Under the pieces are notes generated by a model, which ran no database searches, was not told where the DNA came from, and worked only from the letters and a program-made list of their open reading frames with translations. The position numbers and the translations under genes are program-made. 64,000 nt of DNA from an uncultured Aquimarina sp. (GTDB taxonomy: Bacteria > Bacteroidota > Bacteroidia > Flavobacteriales > Flavobacteriaceae). Of the stretch, positions 42,598 to 51,289 are shown piece by piece. How positions within the stretch are numbered: the first letter of the stretch is position 1; every line of letters starts with the position of its first letter. Location of the stretch: positions 264,509 through 328,508 of the forward strand of contig NZ_CANMED010000008.1 of the NCBI RefSeq assembly GCF_947496855.1. The letters run 5' to 3'.

Positions 42598-42874
42598 AGC
42601 CTTTTTTAAAGGAATCCTACTAAAACAACAAGAGTAATATCCTTTTTGTTTTAAGATAAATGGAAACAAAAGGATCTTGAATTAGATTTACTTCTAGAAA
42701 AGACTTGAAACAAGTTTAAACACTGGATTTAAACCTGTTAAAGCAATTCTAAGTAATGTGTTTTTTGAAAAAAATTGATAAAATATCCATTTTTTTAACA
42801 TTAATTTAATATTTAAATAGTATATTTCATTTAGGTAGATCCCAAATCACCTGTAGCCCAAAAAAGAATAACCT

Positions 42875-43645
42875 ATGAGAATTAGTATTAGCCTGCTATT
42901 GGTATGCTTTTGTATCAATATTATGAATGCCCAGTTTACAGAAACCCCGCTTTCCAAAGTCCAATTCAAAACTTCAAAACAAACCGAACGTAAGAAATCT
43001 AAAAAAAGTTTATTTACTAAAAGAATAATACCGATTACCCTAATTGCTTCTGGGATTCTTCTTTCAACCAGTGATTTTGAGAAATCCTTACAAAAGGATA
43101 TTAGAGGTTCTATGGGAAATGATTTTTATTTTGGGCTTGATGATTATACTAGATATGCCCCAATTGTTCAGATGTATGCCGCGGATATTTTTGGAGTTGA
43201 GTCTAGAAATCATTGGTTTGATCAGACTAAAAATCTTTTGATATCATCTTTAATAACAAGTGCTGCCACTACCATCTTAAAACGAGAAGTGGATAAACCG
43301 CGACCAGGAGATCCATCAAAACTAAACTCTTTTCCTTCTGGACATACTTCTATGGCTTTTGTTTCTGCAGCTGTGTTATACGAAGAATTTATAGATACTA
43401 GCCCACTTTTAGCATACAGCGGATATTTTTTTGCAGTTACTACTGGTAGTCTGAGAATGATGAATAACAAACACTACTTATCTGATGTACTGGTTGGTGC
43501 GGGTATTGGAATCTTGACAACTAGATTAGTATATCATTATGAGCATCTTATCTCATGGAATCCTTTTAAAAATTCGGAAGATATTGCTTTTGCACCTCAG
43601 TTTACGGGTGATAGCCTAGGATTATACTTTTCTAAATCCTTTTAA
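42875..43645 (+). CDS. PAP2-family membrane phosphatase
   Basis: 256 residues with a signal or first helix (ISISLLLVCFCINIMNAQ). The three phosphatase motifs are present: KREVDKPRP, SFPSGHTSMAF and SLRMMNNKHYLSDVLVG. PAP2 enzymes dephosphorylate lipid phosphates such as phosphatidic acid, PGP or undecaprenyl pyrophosphate. The leader peptide suggests an outer-membrane or periplasmic relative of the LpxE/PgpB groups. Confidence 0.87.
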   Translation: MRISISLLLVCFCINIMNAQFTETPLSKVQFKTSKQTERKKSKKSLFTKRIIPITLIASGILLSTSDFEKSLQKDIRGSMGNDFYFGLDDYTRYAPIVQMYAADIFGVESRNHWFDQTKNLLISSLITSAATTILKREVDKPRPGDPSKLNSFPSGHTSMAFVSAAVLYEEFIDTSPLLAYSGYFFAVTTGSLRMMNNKHYLSDVLVGAGIGILTTRLVYHYEHLISWNPFKNSEDIAFAPQFTGDSLGLYFSKSF

Positions 43646-43655
43646 TTTCAATGAA

Positions 43656-44165
43656 TTACACACCTTCTGCATAAGAGAAGTTTTCTTTAGAGGTATATTT
43701 TAAATAGTCTAGTTTTAATCTTGTAATTTGGTCAAAATGTAGGTAGTCATGCGCCAACCAATTAGCCAGAAATTGAGAAGCACTCATTGTTCCTAGATCA
43801 GAATGGTTTGCTATATTTTCCCATTTTGGATTAATTAGAGATGTTAACCAATTTATTGATGCTTGTCGTTCTTCTAAAAAATGATGTAACACTTTTTCAT
43901 AGTCTTGTTCTATATATCTTCGTTCCACAACCCAGCCTTCGGGATCGATTGGTTCAAATTGCTGATCAGGAGTATCAAATATATGTTTTGTTCTTTTTCT
44001 AAAATCTTCTCGTTCTTCATCATACAGATGACTAACAACCTCTAACAAACACCATCTGTTTGGCCTATCTTTCCACTTGTACTCTTCTTCGGAAATACCC
44101 TGCAAAAGCTGTTTAAAAACGAATTTGTTTCTTTGTAGACCTTTAATTATTAGTTTATAGTTCAT
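43656..44165 (-). CDS. DinB-family putative metal-dependent protein
   Basis: 169 residues forming a four-helix DinB/YfiT-type bundle. The three metal histidines are visible: LEVVSHLYDEERED (H47 region), and NWLAHDYLHFDQI (two His near the C-terminus). Family members are thiol transferases (BshC/bacillithiol-related) or unknown. WKDRPNRWCLLEVVSHL is a strong family marker. It converges on the PAP2 gene with a 10-bp gap. Confidence 0.82.
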   Translation of the reverse strand: MNYKLIIKGLQRNKFVFKQLLQGISEEEYKWKDRPNRWCLLEVVSHLYDEEREDFRKRTKHIFDTPDQQFEPIDPEGWVVERRYIEQDYEKVLHHFLEERQASINWLTSLINPKWENIANHSDLGTMSASQFLANWLAHDYLHFDQITRLKLDYLKYTSKENFSYAEGV

Positions 44166-44469
44166 GATTCTTATTACATTATGATTTCTAAATTACCTCG
44201 TAGCTAAATATATGTTTTAAAAAATAAAAAGGTTCTCATTTGATCCTTCCATAACGCTTGTCATTCTATTTTTTTCAATTATTTATCATTTTCACAAATA
44301 GATCTAACCAAAAATATTTTCCCCCTAAGAGAAAAGGGTAACAAACCCCTATTAAAATCAGTTATTTCACTCTTTAAACATATGGTAGTATAATTTACTT
44401 TTGAAAAAAAAACAATATTGAAGTTCTTATAATTATTTGAGTTAGCCAAATTCAATATATGTAATAAAC

Positions 44470-44626
44470 AAAAAGCCTAAGAAACTGTAACGCCAAAAAC
44501 TCTCTCTTTGAGTATGGGCCAGTCAGAACCGAGGGTAAGAAAAAACTAGATAAATGTAATTGTATATATTTCTGACAACAGTGGAAGTATTCAAAACTAA
44601 GTGGTAATTATTTTTTTAGGCTTTTT
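44470..44626. repeat. 157-bp element with 11-bp terminal inverted repeats
   Basis: AAAAAGCCTAA at 44470-44480 and its exact complement TTAGGCTTTTT at 44616-44626 bracket a segment without ORF (it includes GAGTATGGGCCAGTCAGAAC). Read on the plus strand, the right arm runs into T6, like a terminator with a very long loop. It could be a structured small RNA with closed ends, a MITE-like element, or a terminator. No flanking target duplication was seen. The rest of the 565-bp gap 44166-44730 holds nothing recognised. Confidence 0.45.
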
Positions 44627-44730
44627 TGTGATATTCTATTTCGAACTATTGAAAACATGAATCGATTATAACAAATCTTTTCTTTTACACAACCAACAGA
44701 TGCTAATTCTAAATCAAAAATCCTATAATA

Positions 44731-45096
44731 ATGATCATCATTAATTCTAAAAGAATTACGAGCTTTTTAATAGTGCTTGCCATTTCGTTTCTTGGAGTTA
44801 CTTGCGGAAAAGAAAAATGTACAAAACCGGATCCAGAAAACATTAAAGCAACGATTACTATAGCTGCTGGGGGACTAGCCATTAGTGGCAATGTCGGATC
44901 TGCAAAACCAAGAGCTACTGTAGCAATTACCGATGCTACAGGTATATCTACCACAGTTACTAGCAACAATGATGGAAGCTTTTTTGCTCCTTTTGGTCAG
45001 TCTAATGCTAGACTAGGAGATTCATTATCTATTACTCAAAAAACCAACAATTGCGCAGAAAGTAGTAAGGCAGATATAACAATACAACAACCTTAA
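44731..45096 (+). CDS. small lipoprotein with an Ig-like/carboxypeptidase-regulatory-like domain
   Basis: 121 residues with a lipoprotein signal (ITSFLIVLAISFLGVTC, Cys25) and a beta-rich domain: ATITIAAGGLAISGNVGSAK, PRATVAITDATGI, NNDGSFFAPFG. The NDGSF turn is typical of bacterial Ig-like or CarboxypepD_reg-like folds found on surface proteins. Two further Cys (KEKCTKP and NNCAES) could form a disulfide. Function unknown. Confidence 0.65.
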   Translation: MIIINSKRITSFLIVLAISFLGVTCGKEKCTKPDPENIKATITIAAGGLAISGNVGSAKPRATVAITDATGISTTVTSNNDGSFFAPFGQSNARLGDSLSITQKTNNCAESSKADITIQQP

Positions 45097-45156
45097 TAAC
45101 CAACCGCAAAAGGGTTGGCAAATATTTAATAGTACGCTGACCCTTTTTAAATTAAT

Positions 45157-45804
45157 TTAGTTGTTATAAGAATCCATTATATTAATAGGTTTGTGTCCTT
45201 GTTCTTCTTTAAGTTGTTTTTTATTAAAACTCCCTTCGAATTCGTTTGAGTATATATTTCCTGTATCATATAAGCTTTGCGTCTTTCCTATATATAACTT
45301 AAATCTGAATTTCGACTTAATTTTTCCTTCTGTACAAGGAGCAATAAAATTCCAGTATTCTTTTGGATTGATATATACCGAATGATAACTATTTCCACAC
45401 CAACTACTTGGCAGATATTCTATGTCTTGCCATTTATTATTATGAAAAACTTGTCGAATAACAGAAAGTCTACTATCCTGAGCTGATAGCTTAATAATGG
45501 AGTCGGTATTATTGATGAGAAATACTTTAAACCCTTTCACTCCTTTCTGAAATTCCGCAATAGAGTCTACCTTGACGACTAGTTGAAAATCTGAAGTCTT
45601 CCCTATTTCCTTTATAAGTTGATTATTTTTGATAGGTTTATTATTTGCCTGATAAAAACCTCCTGGAGCATCTATATCACTCTTGCTGGTTCCTGCATAA
45701 AAATATCCTCTGAGCTTATATTGGATATTAAGACATTTTAACTCCTGAGCCTTGGTGAATCCAAAGCATAATATTAACAAAGCGGTACGTATACTATTTT
45801 TCAT
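45157..45804 (-). CDS. secreted protein of unknown function
   Basis: 215 residues with a cleavable signal (MKNSIRTALLILCFGFTKAQ). The mature protein is beta-rich (FQLVVKVDSIAEFQKGVKGF, KVFLINNTDSIIKL, FRFKLYIGKTQSLYDTG). The pattern of an unmodified-residue strand FLINNTDSIIKLSAQD recalls small periplasmic proteins of Bacteroidota; no family can be named. Converges on the preceding lipoprotein gene. Confidence 0.6.
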   Translation of the reverse strand: MKNSIRTALLILCFGFTKAQELKCLNIQYKLRGYFYAGTSKSDIDAPGGFYQANNKPIKNNQLIKEIGKTSDFQLVVKVDSIAEFQKGVKGFKVFLINNTDSIIKLSAQDSRLSVIRQVFHNNKWQDIEYLPSSWCGNSYHSVYINPKEYWNFIAPCTEGKIKSKFRFKLYIGKTQSLYDTGNIYSNEFEGSFNKKQLKEEQGHKPINIMDSYNN

Positions 45805-45971
45805 GTCAAAAGATCTTCAAAACTTATACCAAAACTAGTGATTGCTGCACCTAACAAAAACTGATATTTTGCTAAACCATCTTTTGACCGAGTTAACCAA
45901 TTGGTTCACTTAGTTAACATACTTTAAAAACTATGCTGTTTTAATTTCTATTACAAAGTATAAAGCAAAAA

Positions 45972-45998
45972 ACTGTCCCGAAATAATCGCGAGACAGT
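45972..45998 (-). terminator. hairpin terminator after the GH16 gene
   Basis: ACTGTC with CG and CG with GACAGT pair around AAATAAT with small bulges, 27 bp after the stop of the GH16 gene on the minus strand; a short T run follows. Confidence 0.55.
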
Positions 45999-46024
45999 AA
46001 ATTTATCTTTAATAACCTTGTTCT

Positions 46025-46924
46025 TTAGAGACTTCGTTTATCTAATCTAACGTAATCAACATACATATAGGTATTCCACAAAATATTTATTCTAGAATTA
46101 TTAAAAATACCTGTATCCGAACCTACATTCAAATTAAATATAATATTATGATCATTAAAATTTTCTAACTTTAAGTCATTATCCACACTATTAGTATAGT
46201 TGGCAACACGATTACCATCTACATAAATCTGGACTGTTACCGACCCGTTTCTATTGATCCACCTTTGTTGATAGGTGTGCCAACCCTCTCCTACATTGTA
46301 ACCTCTTTCTGCATTGGTTCCTAGTTGATTTTGTAAATAGTTTTGACCATAGAATAGGTTACTGGCAAACCTTGCTGAATTACCAAAGGAATATCCTTCC
46401 ATAATATCAATTTCTCCACGAGTAGGCCAAGTATTACTTCTTTCATTCACCGTCCAAAATGCAGGCCACGCGCCATACGTTTCCGCAAATCCTTTATAAT
46501 TATTCCCTTCTCTAGCGATTAATTTAATTCTTGCAGTCAACCTATATTCTTCATTTCTTCCAAGATGAAAATCAAAATTAGACTTTACATGCCCAGATTC
46601 ATAGGAGTCACTACCCGATTTATAGGCTTGCAAACGTAAACAACTGCGCCCATCGAGACTTGCAATTTCTGCATTCCAGTTTCTGTAAGTACAACGGCTA
46701 GAATTATAATCTGCTCTATTATGAGTTCTTTCCCATTTATTTAAATTACCATTAGTATTAAAATTATCTGTAAACTGTCTACTCCAAGGCCCAGCCTTTT
46801 CGATTGATTCATCTGTACTTTCTATATCATTAGAAGATTCCTCGAGGGTCACATCTTCTGTTTCACAGGCAGATGCAAAATAAATTAATAACAAAACTCC
46901 AAAAGATTTGACTAACATTTTCAT
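46025..46924 (-). CDS. glycoside hydrolase family 16 lipoprotein (agarase/carrageenase/laminarinase group)
   Basis: 299 residues. Lipoprotein signal LLLIYFASAC (Cys20), acidic linker, then a GH16 jelly roll: YGAWPAFWTVNERSNTWPTR and the catalytic GEIDIMEGYSFG (nucleophile and acid/base glutamates in E-x-D-x-x-E), then GWHTYQQRWINRNGSVTVQI and the final strand MYVDYVRLDK. The substrate cannot be fixed from the motifs; beta-agar, porphyran, carrageenan and laminarin are all cut by GH16 enzymes of marine flavobacteria. No SusCD pair or sulfatase lies nearby. A 22-bp LacI-type palindrome lies 175 bp upstream. Confidence 0.88.
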   Translation of the reverse strand: MKMLVKSFGVLLLIYFASACETEDVTLEESSNDIESTDESIEKAGPWSRQFTDNFNTNGNLNKWERTHNRADYNSSRCTYRNWNAEIASLDGRSCLRLQAYKSGSDSYESGHVKSNFDFHLGRNEEYRLTARIKLIAREGNNYKGFAETYGAWPAFWTVNERSNTWPTRGEIDIMEGYSFGNSARFASNLFYGQNYLQNQLGTNAERGYNVGEGWHTYQQRWINRNGSVTVQIYVDGNRVANYTNSVDNDLKLENFNDHNIIFNLNVGSDTGIFNNSRINILWNTYMYVDYVRLDKRSL

Positions 46925-47098
46925 ACTATTATTTTTTCGTTAATGATTATGTTGCCAAATTAAGAACGATATTACCGATTTGTTAAATAAACACCTTAAA
47001 CTATATTGAATATTTTATTTTAACATCAATTTATTGTAAATAATTTAAAAAAAAATACTCCTGAAATTAAGATTTAACAAGGAGTTAGCTGCGTTTTA

Positions 47099-47120
47099 AC
47101 AACGCAAACGTTTGCGTTGT
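47099..47120. promoter_or_regulatory. 22-bp LacI-type palindromic operator upstream of the GH16 gene
   Basis: A perfect palindrome with core AACGCAAACGTTTGCGTT (47101-47118), extended by AC and GT at each end. The central CG within AAACGTTT is typical of LacI/GalR-family operators. No other gene starts near it, so it most likely controls the GH16 gene. The rest of the 579-bp gap 46925-47503 shows nothing recognisable. Confidence 0.6.
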
Positions 47121-47503
47121 CAAAATTCAATTTTTTATGATAAAATTTAAAAACATAAGAAAAATTTAAGATGTTTCATGACAGATAAGTATTTTAAAAC
47201 TTATTTTCAAACTAATTTTTTCCTTTAAAAAGATATATTCATAAGAATAGTACTCAAAAGCTAGTGGATTTTAAATGGCACAAGGTTTTTATTTTCTATA
47301 ATTTCTTTTTCTAACTGAGAACACTAATTTACTAGAAAAGTTATCAAAGAAATCAATTCAATACCTGAATGATTTCTAATTAAATTTCTTTACAAGAAAT
47401 TATTAAAGATAAAACGATCAATCCCAAATGAATTATGGATAGAGACCCTCCCGTATTTATTTAGATACATATAAATACTTGTATATGATGAAAAACATTT
47501 CAA

Positions 47504-47941
47504 TCACTCCCCTATATCCTCATTCCAGATTTCGGGTTTATTTTTGATAAATATATTCATCAAATCTTTGCATTCTTGATTATCAAGAACAATTACCTCT
47601 ACTCCATTTTCTTTTAGGAGAGCTTCGGAGCCCAAAAACGTTGTATTCTCACCAATAACAACTTTAGGTATTCTATATAATAGAATAGCTCCTGTACACA
47701 TAGAGCAAGGTGATAAGGTAGTATATAATGTACATTTCTTATAAACAGAAGCTGGTTGTCTACCTGCATTCTCAAACGCATCCATTTCTCCATGAAGTAC
47801 TACACTGCCTTCTTGCACTCTTTTATTATGACCTCTCCCTAGGATCTCATCTCCATGTACAATAACAGACCCAATAGGTACACCACCTTCTCTAAGTCCT
47901 TTTTTTGCTTCTTCTATCGTAGCTAGCATAAATTTATCCAT
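47504..47941 (-). CDS. cytosine deaminase of the yeast Fcy1 type (CDA superfamily)
   Basis: 145 residues with the zinc motifs LHGEMDAFENAGR (His and catalytic Glu) and TTLSPCSMCTGAILLY (two Cys). The whole chain, including GGVPIGSVIVHGDEILGRGH and the C-terminal PEIWNEDIGE, resembles fungal cytosine deaminase much more closely than TadA or CodA; PxxWxEDIGE is an Fcy1 hallmark that closes the active site. It converts cytosine to uracil (pyrimidine salvage). It lies alone on the minus strand. Confidence 0.85.
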   Translation of the reverse strand: MDKFMLATIEEAKKGLREGGVPIGSVIVHGDEILGRGHNKRVQEGSVVLHGEMDAFENAGRQPASVYKKCTLYTTLSPCSMCTGAILLYRIPKVVIGENTTFLGSEALLKENGVEVIVLDNQECKDLMNIFIKNKPEIWNEDIGE

Positions 47942-48185
47942 AAGTTTATAATTTGGAAATTTTCAATTCTTCTTTTTTAATATTAAAAGCGTCAATTACC
48001 CTATATGGCGTACTCCTTTCGTTTCTCAAAACGGTGTATAAAAGTTCTGGAAAACGTTTGATGGCGAATAATCAAATAATATTTGATTCCTATTTTTTTA
48101 ATTCCTAGTGAAGAATACGTTCTATCCTCTAGACACTTTATTAATAACTTGAATACAGCAAAACTTCCGTTTTCCATGAATTTAT

Positions 48186-48929
48186 TCAATGTAACAATTC
48201 TTGAATTTTTACTGAAATGGAACCACGTTCACCTATTCTGACAACTCCTAATATAACCCCTGCAATAAATCCCGGGTTAGTAATTATTAAAGCTTTTTGC
48301 GCTACTTTTTGATCTCTTTGTTCGATTAAAAATTTTAATTGATCGTTTGGAATAGCAGCTACTTCTTTGGCAAATTTCCAGGCTCCATCTCTCGCTAACT
48401 CCATACTAAAGTCAACGAGAAAGTTATCTACATTACGAGTGAATTTTAGAATCTTTTTTAGTGTTGGCCAGATATTCGCCAAATCATTTTCGACCTCTGT
48501 AACTAAATATGAAAGAATTTCATTGATTTTATCAAAATCTCCTTTTAAATCTTCTATATTTTTTCCTTTAGAAACTTCTGCCGCCGCAATGCCCAAATCC
48601 AAATTAATATGTGCATTCATTCCAATTAATAAATGCTGTAGTACAATCGGCCAATAGTCTTTAGATACATCAAAAGCAATTTTCCAAGAATCCGTTACTG
48701 GCTTGTTTTCCTGATATTCAAAATACGCATCCAGATATCTACTAGCAAAAATTACATCAAGCTTTTCCATTCTTGGTCCATCATCAAAAAAATTATTCTC
48801 TATACCTTCCTTAACTTTTAGAGTCACTCTTCTGTATAAGGCAGCAAAATATCCTAATGGATCATTATTGGTTTCTGACTTTAGAATAATATCATCTAAA
48901 GAAGCGATGACCTCATTGATGGTTCTCAT
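48186..48929 (-). CDS. DUF5995 family protein
   Basis: 247 residues, mostly helical. Conserved blocks are DPLGYFAALYRRVTLKVKEGI, MEKLDVIFASRYLDAYFEY, WPIVLQHLLIGMNAHINLDLG (a His-containing helix) and the C-terminal helix. The family, recurring in Bacteroidota and actinobacteria, has no known function. The HxHINLDLG motif hints at a metal or ligand site. A 62-codon TTG-start ORF directly downstream (48001-48189) is doubtful and not annotated. Confidence 0.8.
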   Translation of the reverse strand: MRTINEVIASLDDIILKSETNNDPLGYFAALYRRVTLKVKEGIENNFFDDGPRMEKLDVIFASRYLDAYFEYQENKPVTDSWKIAFDVSKDYWPIVLQHLLIGMNAHINLDLGIAAAEVSKGKNIEDLKGDFDKINEILSYLVTEVENDLANIWPTLKKILKFTRNVDNFLVDFSMELARDGAWKFAKEVAAIPNDQLKFLIEQRDQKVAQKALIITNPGFIAGVILGVVRIGERGSISVKIQELLH

Positions 48930-49103
48930 TGTTTTCTTAATGTAGTTTTATACTATTAATTACCTCTAATGTAGTAATAATTCTCTAGGAGTATATTGAT
49001 GATTTTGGAAATAAGTAACAGGCTTACTTAACATTCTGATTTATTTAAGATTCTATTTCTCTTAATTTAATTTTTAGTAAATTTAATAAGATACTGATTT
49101 TCA

Positions 49104-50186
49104 ATGAAAAAAGTAGTTTTATTATCAGCATTAATATTCGGATACACTTCGTTTTGGGCTCAATCAGACCCTACTTTTTATGGTATAAAATCGCATTACG
49201 GTTTTATTATAGCACACTCACCAGAATTAAAACCTATCTCGCAAACCAATCCTTATGGAATACAACTAGAATACAGTTGGCTAAAAACTAGTGATAAGGC
49301 CTGGAAAACCTGTTTTTGTTATGGGCGGACAGGGTTTGCTTTTGCGTATTATAATTATGCGAATCCTAATGTATTAGGTAGCTCCTATAACTTGATTTAC
49401 TTTGTAGAACCTTATTTCACATATCGAGGTCCATTAAAGTTTTCTCTCAGAGGTTCTGTAGGAGGCACATATCTGAATAAAAAGTTTGATGAAGAGACAA
49501 ACCCTGATAACTTATTATTCAGTACACATTTTAGCTTTTATCTAGCCTTGTCACTTAATCTAAACTACCATATTAATAACAATTATTCCATCAATCTATC
49601 CGCAAACTACAATCACATTTCCAATGGAGGCCAAAAACAACCTAACAAGGGAATGAACTTTCCGACGCTTTCCATAGGTGTGGACAAAGTCATCAACAAT
49701 ACGCCATTAAAACGAAAAACCAAATCCTTGCGTTCTTATGATACATCCCTAGATTATTATATGGGTACATTTGCTAGTCTAAGATCATCCGATAGAGATG
49801 CAGAAGCAACTAATCATCTTTTGATCGGATTCACGGGTGGAATTCTTAAACCGGTATCTGGCATCAATGGTTTAAATACCGGTATTGAATTTTGGTACGA
49901 TTACTCTGACCGAGAAATAGCAAGACAACAAGGAATTAATGATTCCGCTTTTTCCTCAGCCATTACTACCGGGCATCATTTCTCAATTGGTAACTTTTAT
50001 TTCTTACAACAGTTTGGTTTTTATTTAACACGCCCAAAAAATATTCAAGGAAATTGGTTGTACCAGCGATATTCTTTTTGGTACAGTATAGGCTCCTCTA
50101 AACGCTGGACTATTGGGGCGTCTCTAATAGCTTATGGTAAGGTTGCTGACCATATGGATGGTAGATTGATATATCTTATTGATTAG
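49104..50186 (+). CDS. acyloxyacyl hydrolase, lipid A 3-O-deacylase (PagL) family
   Basis: 360 residues with a signal peptide (VLLSALIFGYTSFWAQ) followed by alternating beta strands of an outer-membrane barrel. The PagL active-site pattern is seen in NYNHISNGGQKQPNKGMN, where His and Ser correspond to the catalytic His-Ser pair. It would remove an acyl chain from lipid A. The protein is about twice the length of Pseudomonas PagL; the extra C-terminal half (HLLIGFTGGILKPVSGIN onward) may be more barrel strands. Confidence 0.75.
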   Translation: MKKVVLLSALIFGYTSFWAQSDPTFYGIKSHYGFIIAHSPELKPISQTNPYGIQLEYSWLKTSDKAWKTCFCYGRTGFAFAYYNYANPNVLGSSYNLIYFVEPYFTYRGPLKFSLRGSVGGTYLNKKFDEETNPDNLLFSTHFSFYLALSLNLNYHINNNYSINLSANYNHISNGGQKQPNKGMNFPTLSIGVDKVINNTPLKRKTKSLRSYDTSLDYYMGTFASLRSSDRDAEATNHLLIGFTGGILKPVSGINGLNTGIEFWYDYSDREIARQQGINDSAFSSAITTGHHFSIGNFYFLQQFGFYLTRPKNIQGNWLYQRYSFWYSIGSSKRWTIGASLIAYGKVADHMDGRLIYLID

Positions 50187-50199
50187 TTTATTATTTACA

Positions 50200-50802
50200 T
50201 TATATAACATCATCCGTCATTTTCTTTTTTAACTCAATGATTTCTAACAAAATCTTTATTTCTTTCTTAATGTTTTTTCGAACGGCAACAAAGGGGATTA
50301 TCGCACCGATGATGTATGAAACATCTATTAAAATTATTTGCCAAGTTTCAAAATACAAACTAAACTCTGGAGTAATAATGTAAAAACCTATGGTATACAA
50401 AGCTATGATTCCAATAGTTACAGGTCCGTGAATGGTTTTTCTAAAATTATAAAAAGAAATCGTATCATTTGTTGTCTGTAAAGCGTCATCCAACATATTG
50501 ATCTTTTTTGCTTTAGATACACTAATGATCTCAATAATAATTCTTACTAACAATCCACCGACCATCAATCCTACACCTACTCTACTTAATAGTTCCTGCA
50601 CCGGAGCTACAAAATAGAAAAAAGTAATTATTCCGATCAACACTATGGATAACACCAAGATATTTCCATAATGAAAACGCGTACTCCAGCTTTTCTTTTT
50701 TCTTATTGATGAAAACAGGTCTTCCATATCATATGGCGCACTCTCAATACCGCTTTTGTCCTTTTGCCATTGATTCTGTAATGCTTCAAATTCGTTATTC
50801 AT
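50200..50802 (-). CDS. membrane protein, candidate anti-sigma factor
   Basis: 200 residues with a hydrophilic N-terminus (about 1-40, YDMEDLFSSIRKKKSWSTRF) and four predicted membrane helices near 45-67, 71-90, 125-145 and 153-172. It overlaps the ECF sigma gene by 8 bp (50795-50802), which is the usual place of an anti-sigma partner. No zinc-finger or FecR motif is visible, so the role rests on position only. Confidence 0.65.
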   Translation of the reverse strand: MNNEFEALQNQWQKDKSGIESAPYDMEDLFSSIRKKKSWSTRFHYGNILVLSIVLIGIITFFYFVAPVQELLSRVGVGLMVGGLLVRIIIEIISVSKAKKINMLDDALQTTNDTISFYNFRKTIHGPVTIGIIALYTIGFYIITPEFSLYFETWQIILIDVSYIIGAIIPFVAVRKNIKKEIKILLEIIELKKKMTDDVI

Positions 50803-51289
50803 TATCTAATATTTTTTTAAGTCTTTTTTTAATCCGATGGATCTTTACTCTTACGTTGGTTGGTTTTACTCCCATAACTTCTGAGATCGTATCGTAATCC
50901 TGTCCGTCTAAAACCATCATAATTAATAATCGATCCAATTCTTCTAAGGCTCCTATAGCAAGGTACAGGCTCTGATTTTGATCCGAAGTTGATTCTGAAA
51001 ACTCTTCAATCAGTGCATATTCCACTTTTTCTATAGGTATCTTTGTCTTCCTTTTTTCTTTTCTGATATGCTGTAAGCAAGTATTTACCGTAATTCGATA
51101 CACCCAAGTTTTATGACTGGATTTACCCATAAAGCTGCCCATTGCATTCCATATGTTGATAAAAACTTCTTGAGACAAATCATTGGCTAAGTCATGATCC
51201 CCTTTCATGTATCCCAGACACATTTGTGATACCATTGGATAGCATTGTCTATAAATTGTTTCGAAAAGTTGCTGGTTCTTTTTACTCAT
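50795..51289 (-). CDS. ECF-type RNA polymerase sigma factor
   Basis: 164 residues. Region 2: MVSQMCLGYMKGDHDLANDLSQEVFINIWNAM and KTWVYRITVNTCLQHIRKEKR. Region 4: LYLAIGALEELDRLLIMMVL and YDTISEVMGVKPTNVRVKIH then RIKKRLKK. Complete compared with the factor at 6395-6919. The start overlaps the alpha/beta hydrolase gene by 8 bp and the stop overlaps the membrane protein gene by 8 bp, so all three are translationally coupled. Confidence 0.9.
   Translation of the reverse strand: MSKKNQQLFETIYRQCYPMVSQMCLGYMKGDHDLANDLSQEVFINIWNAMGSFMGKSSHKTWVYRITVNTCLQHIRKEKRKTKIPIEKVEYALIEEFSESTSDQNQSLYLAIGALEELDRLLIMMVLDGQDYDTISEVMGVKPTNVRVKIHRIKKRLKKILDNE

Noticed and set aside
44510..44545. Resemblance of the sequence around GGGCCAGTCAGAACCGAGGG to the bacterial SRP RNA tip
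   Set aside because: The GGAA-type tetraloop and the internal AGCA/GUCAG loop pair of SRP RNA are not present in the right order.
48001..48189. 62-codon ORF directly after DUF5995, overlapping its stop
   Set aside because: It needs a TTG start, its composition is basic and unusual, and no family is recognised; the next gene begins separately. Kept out of the feature list.
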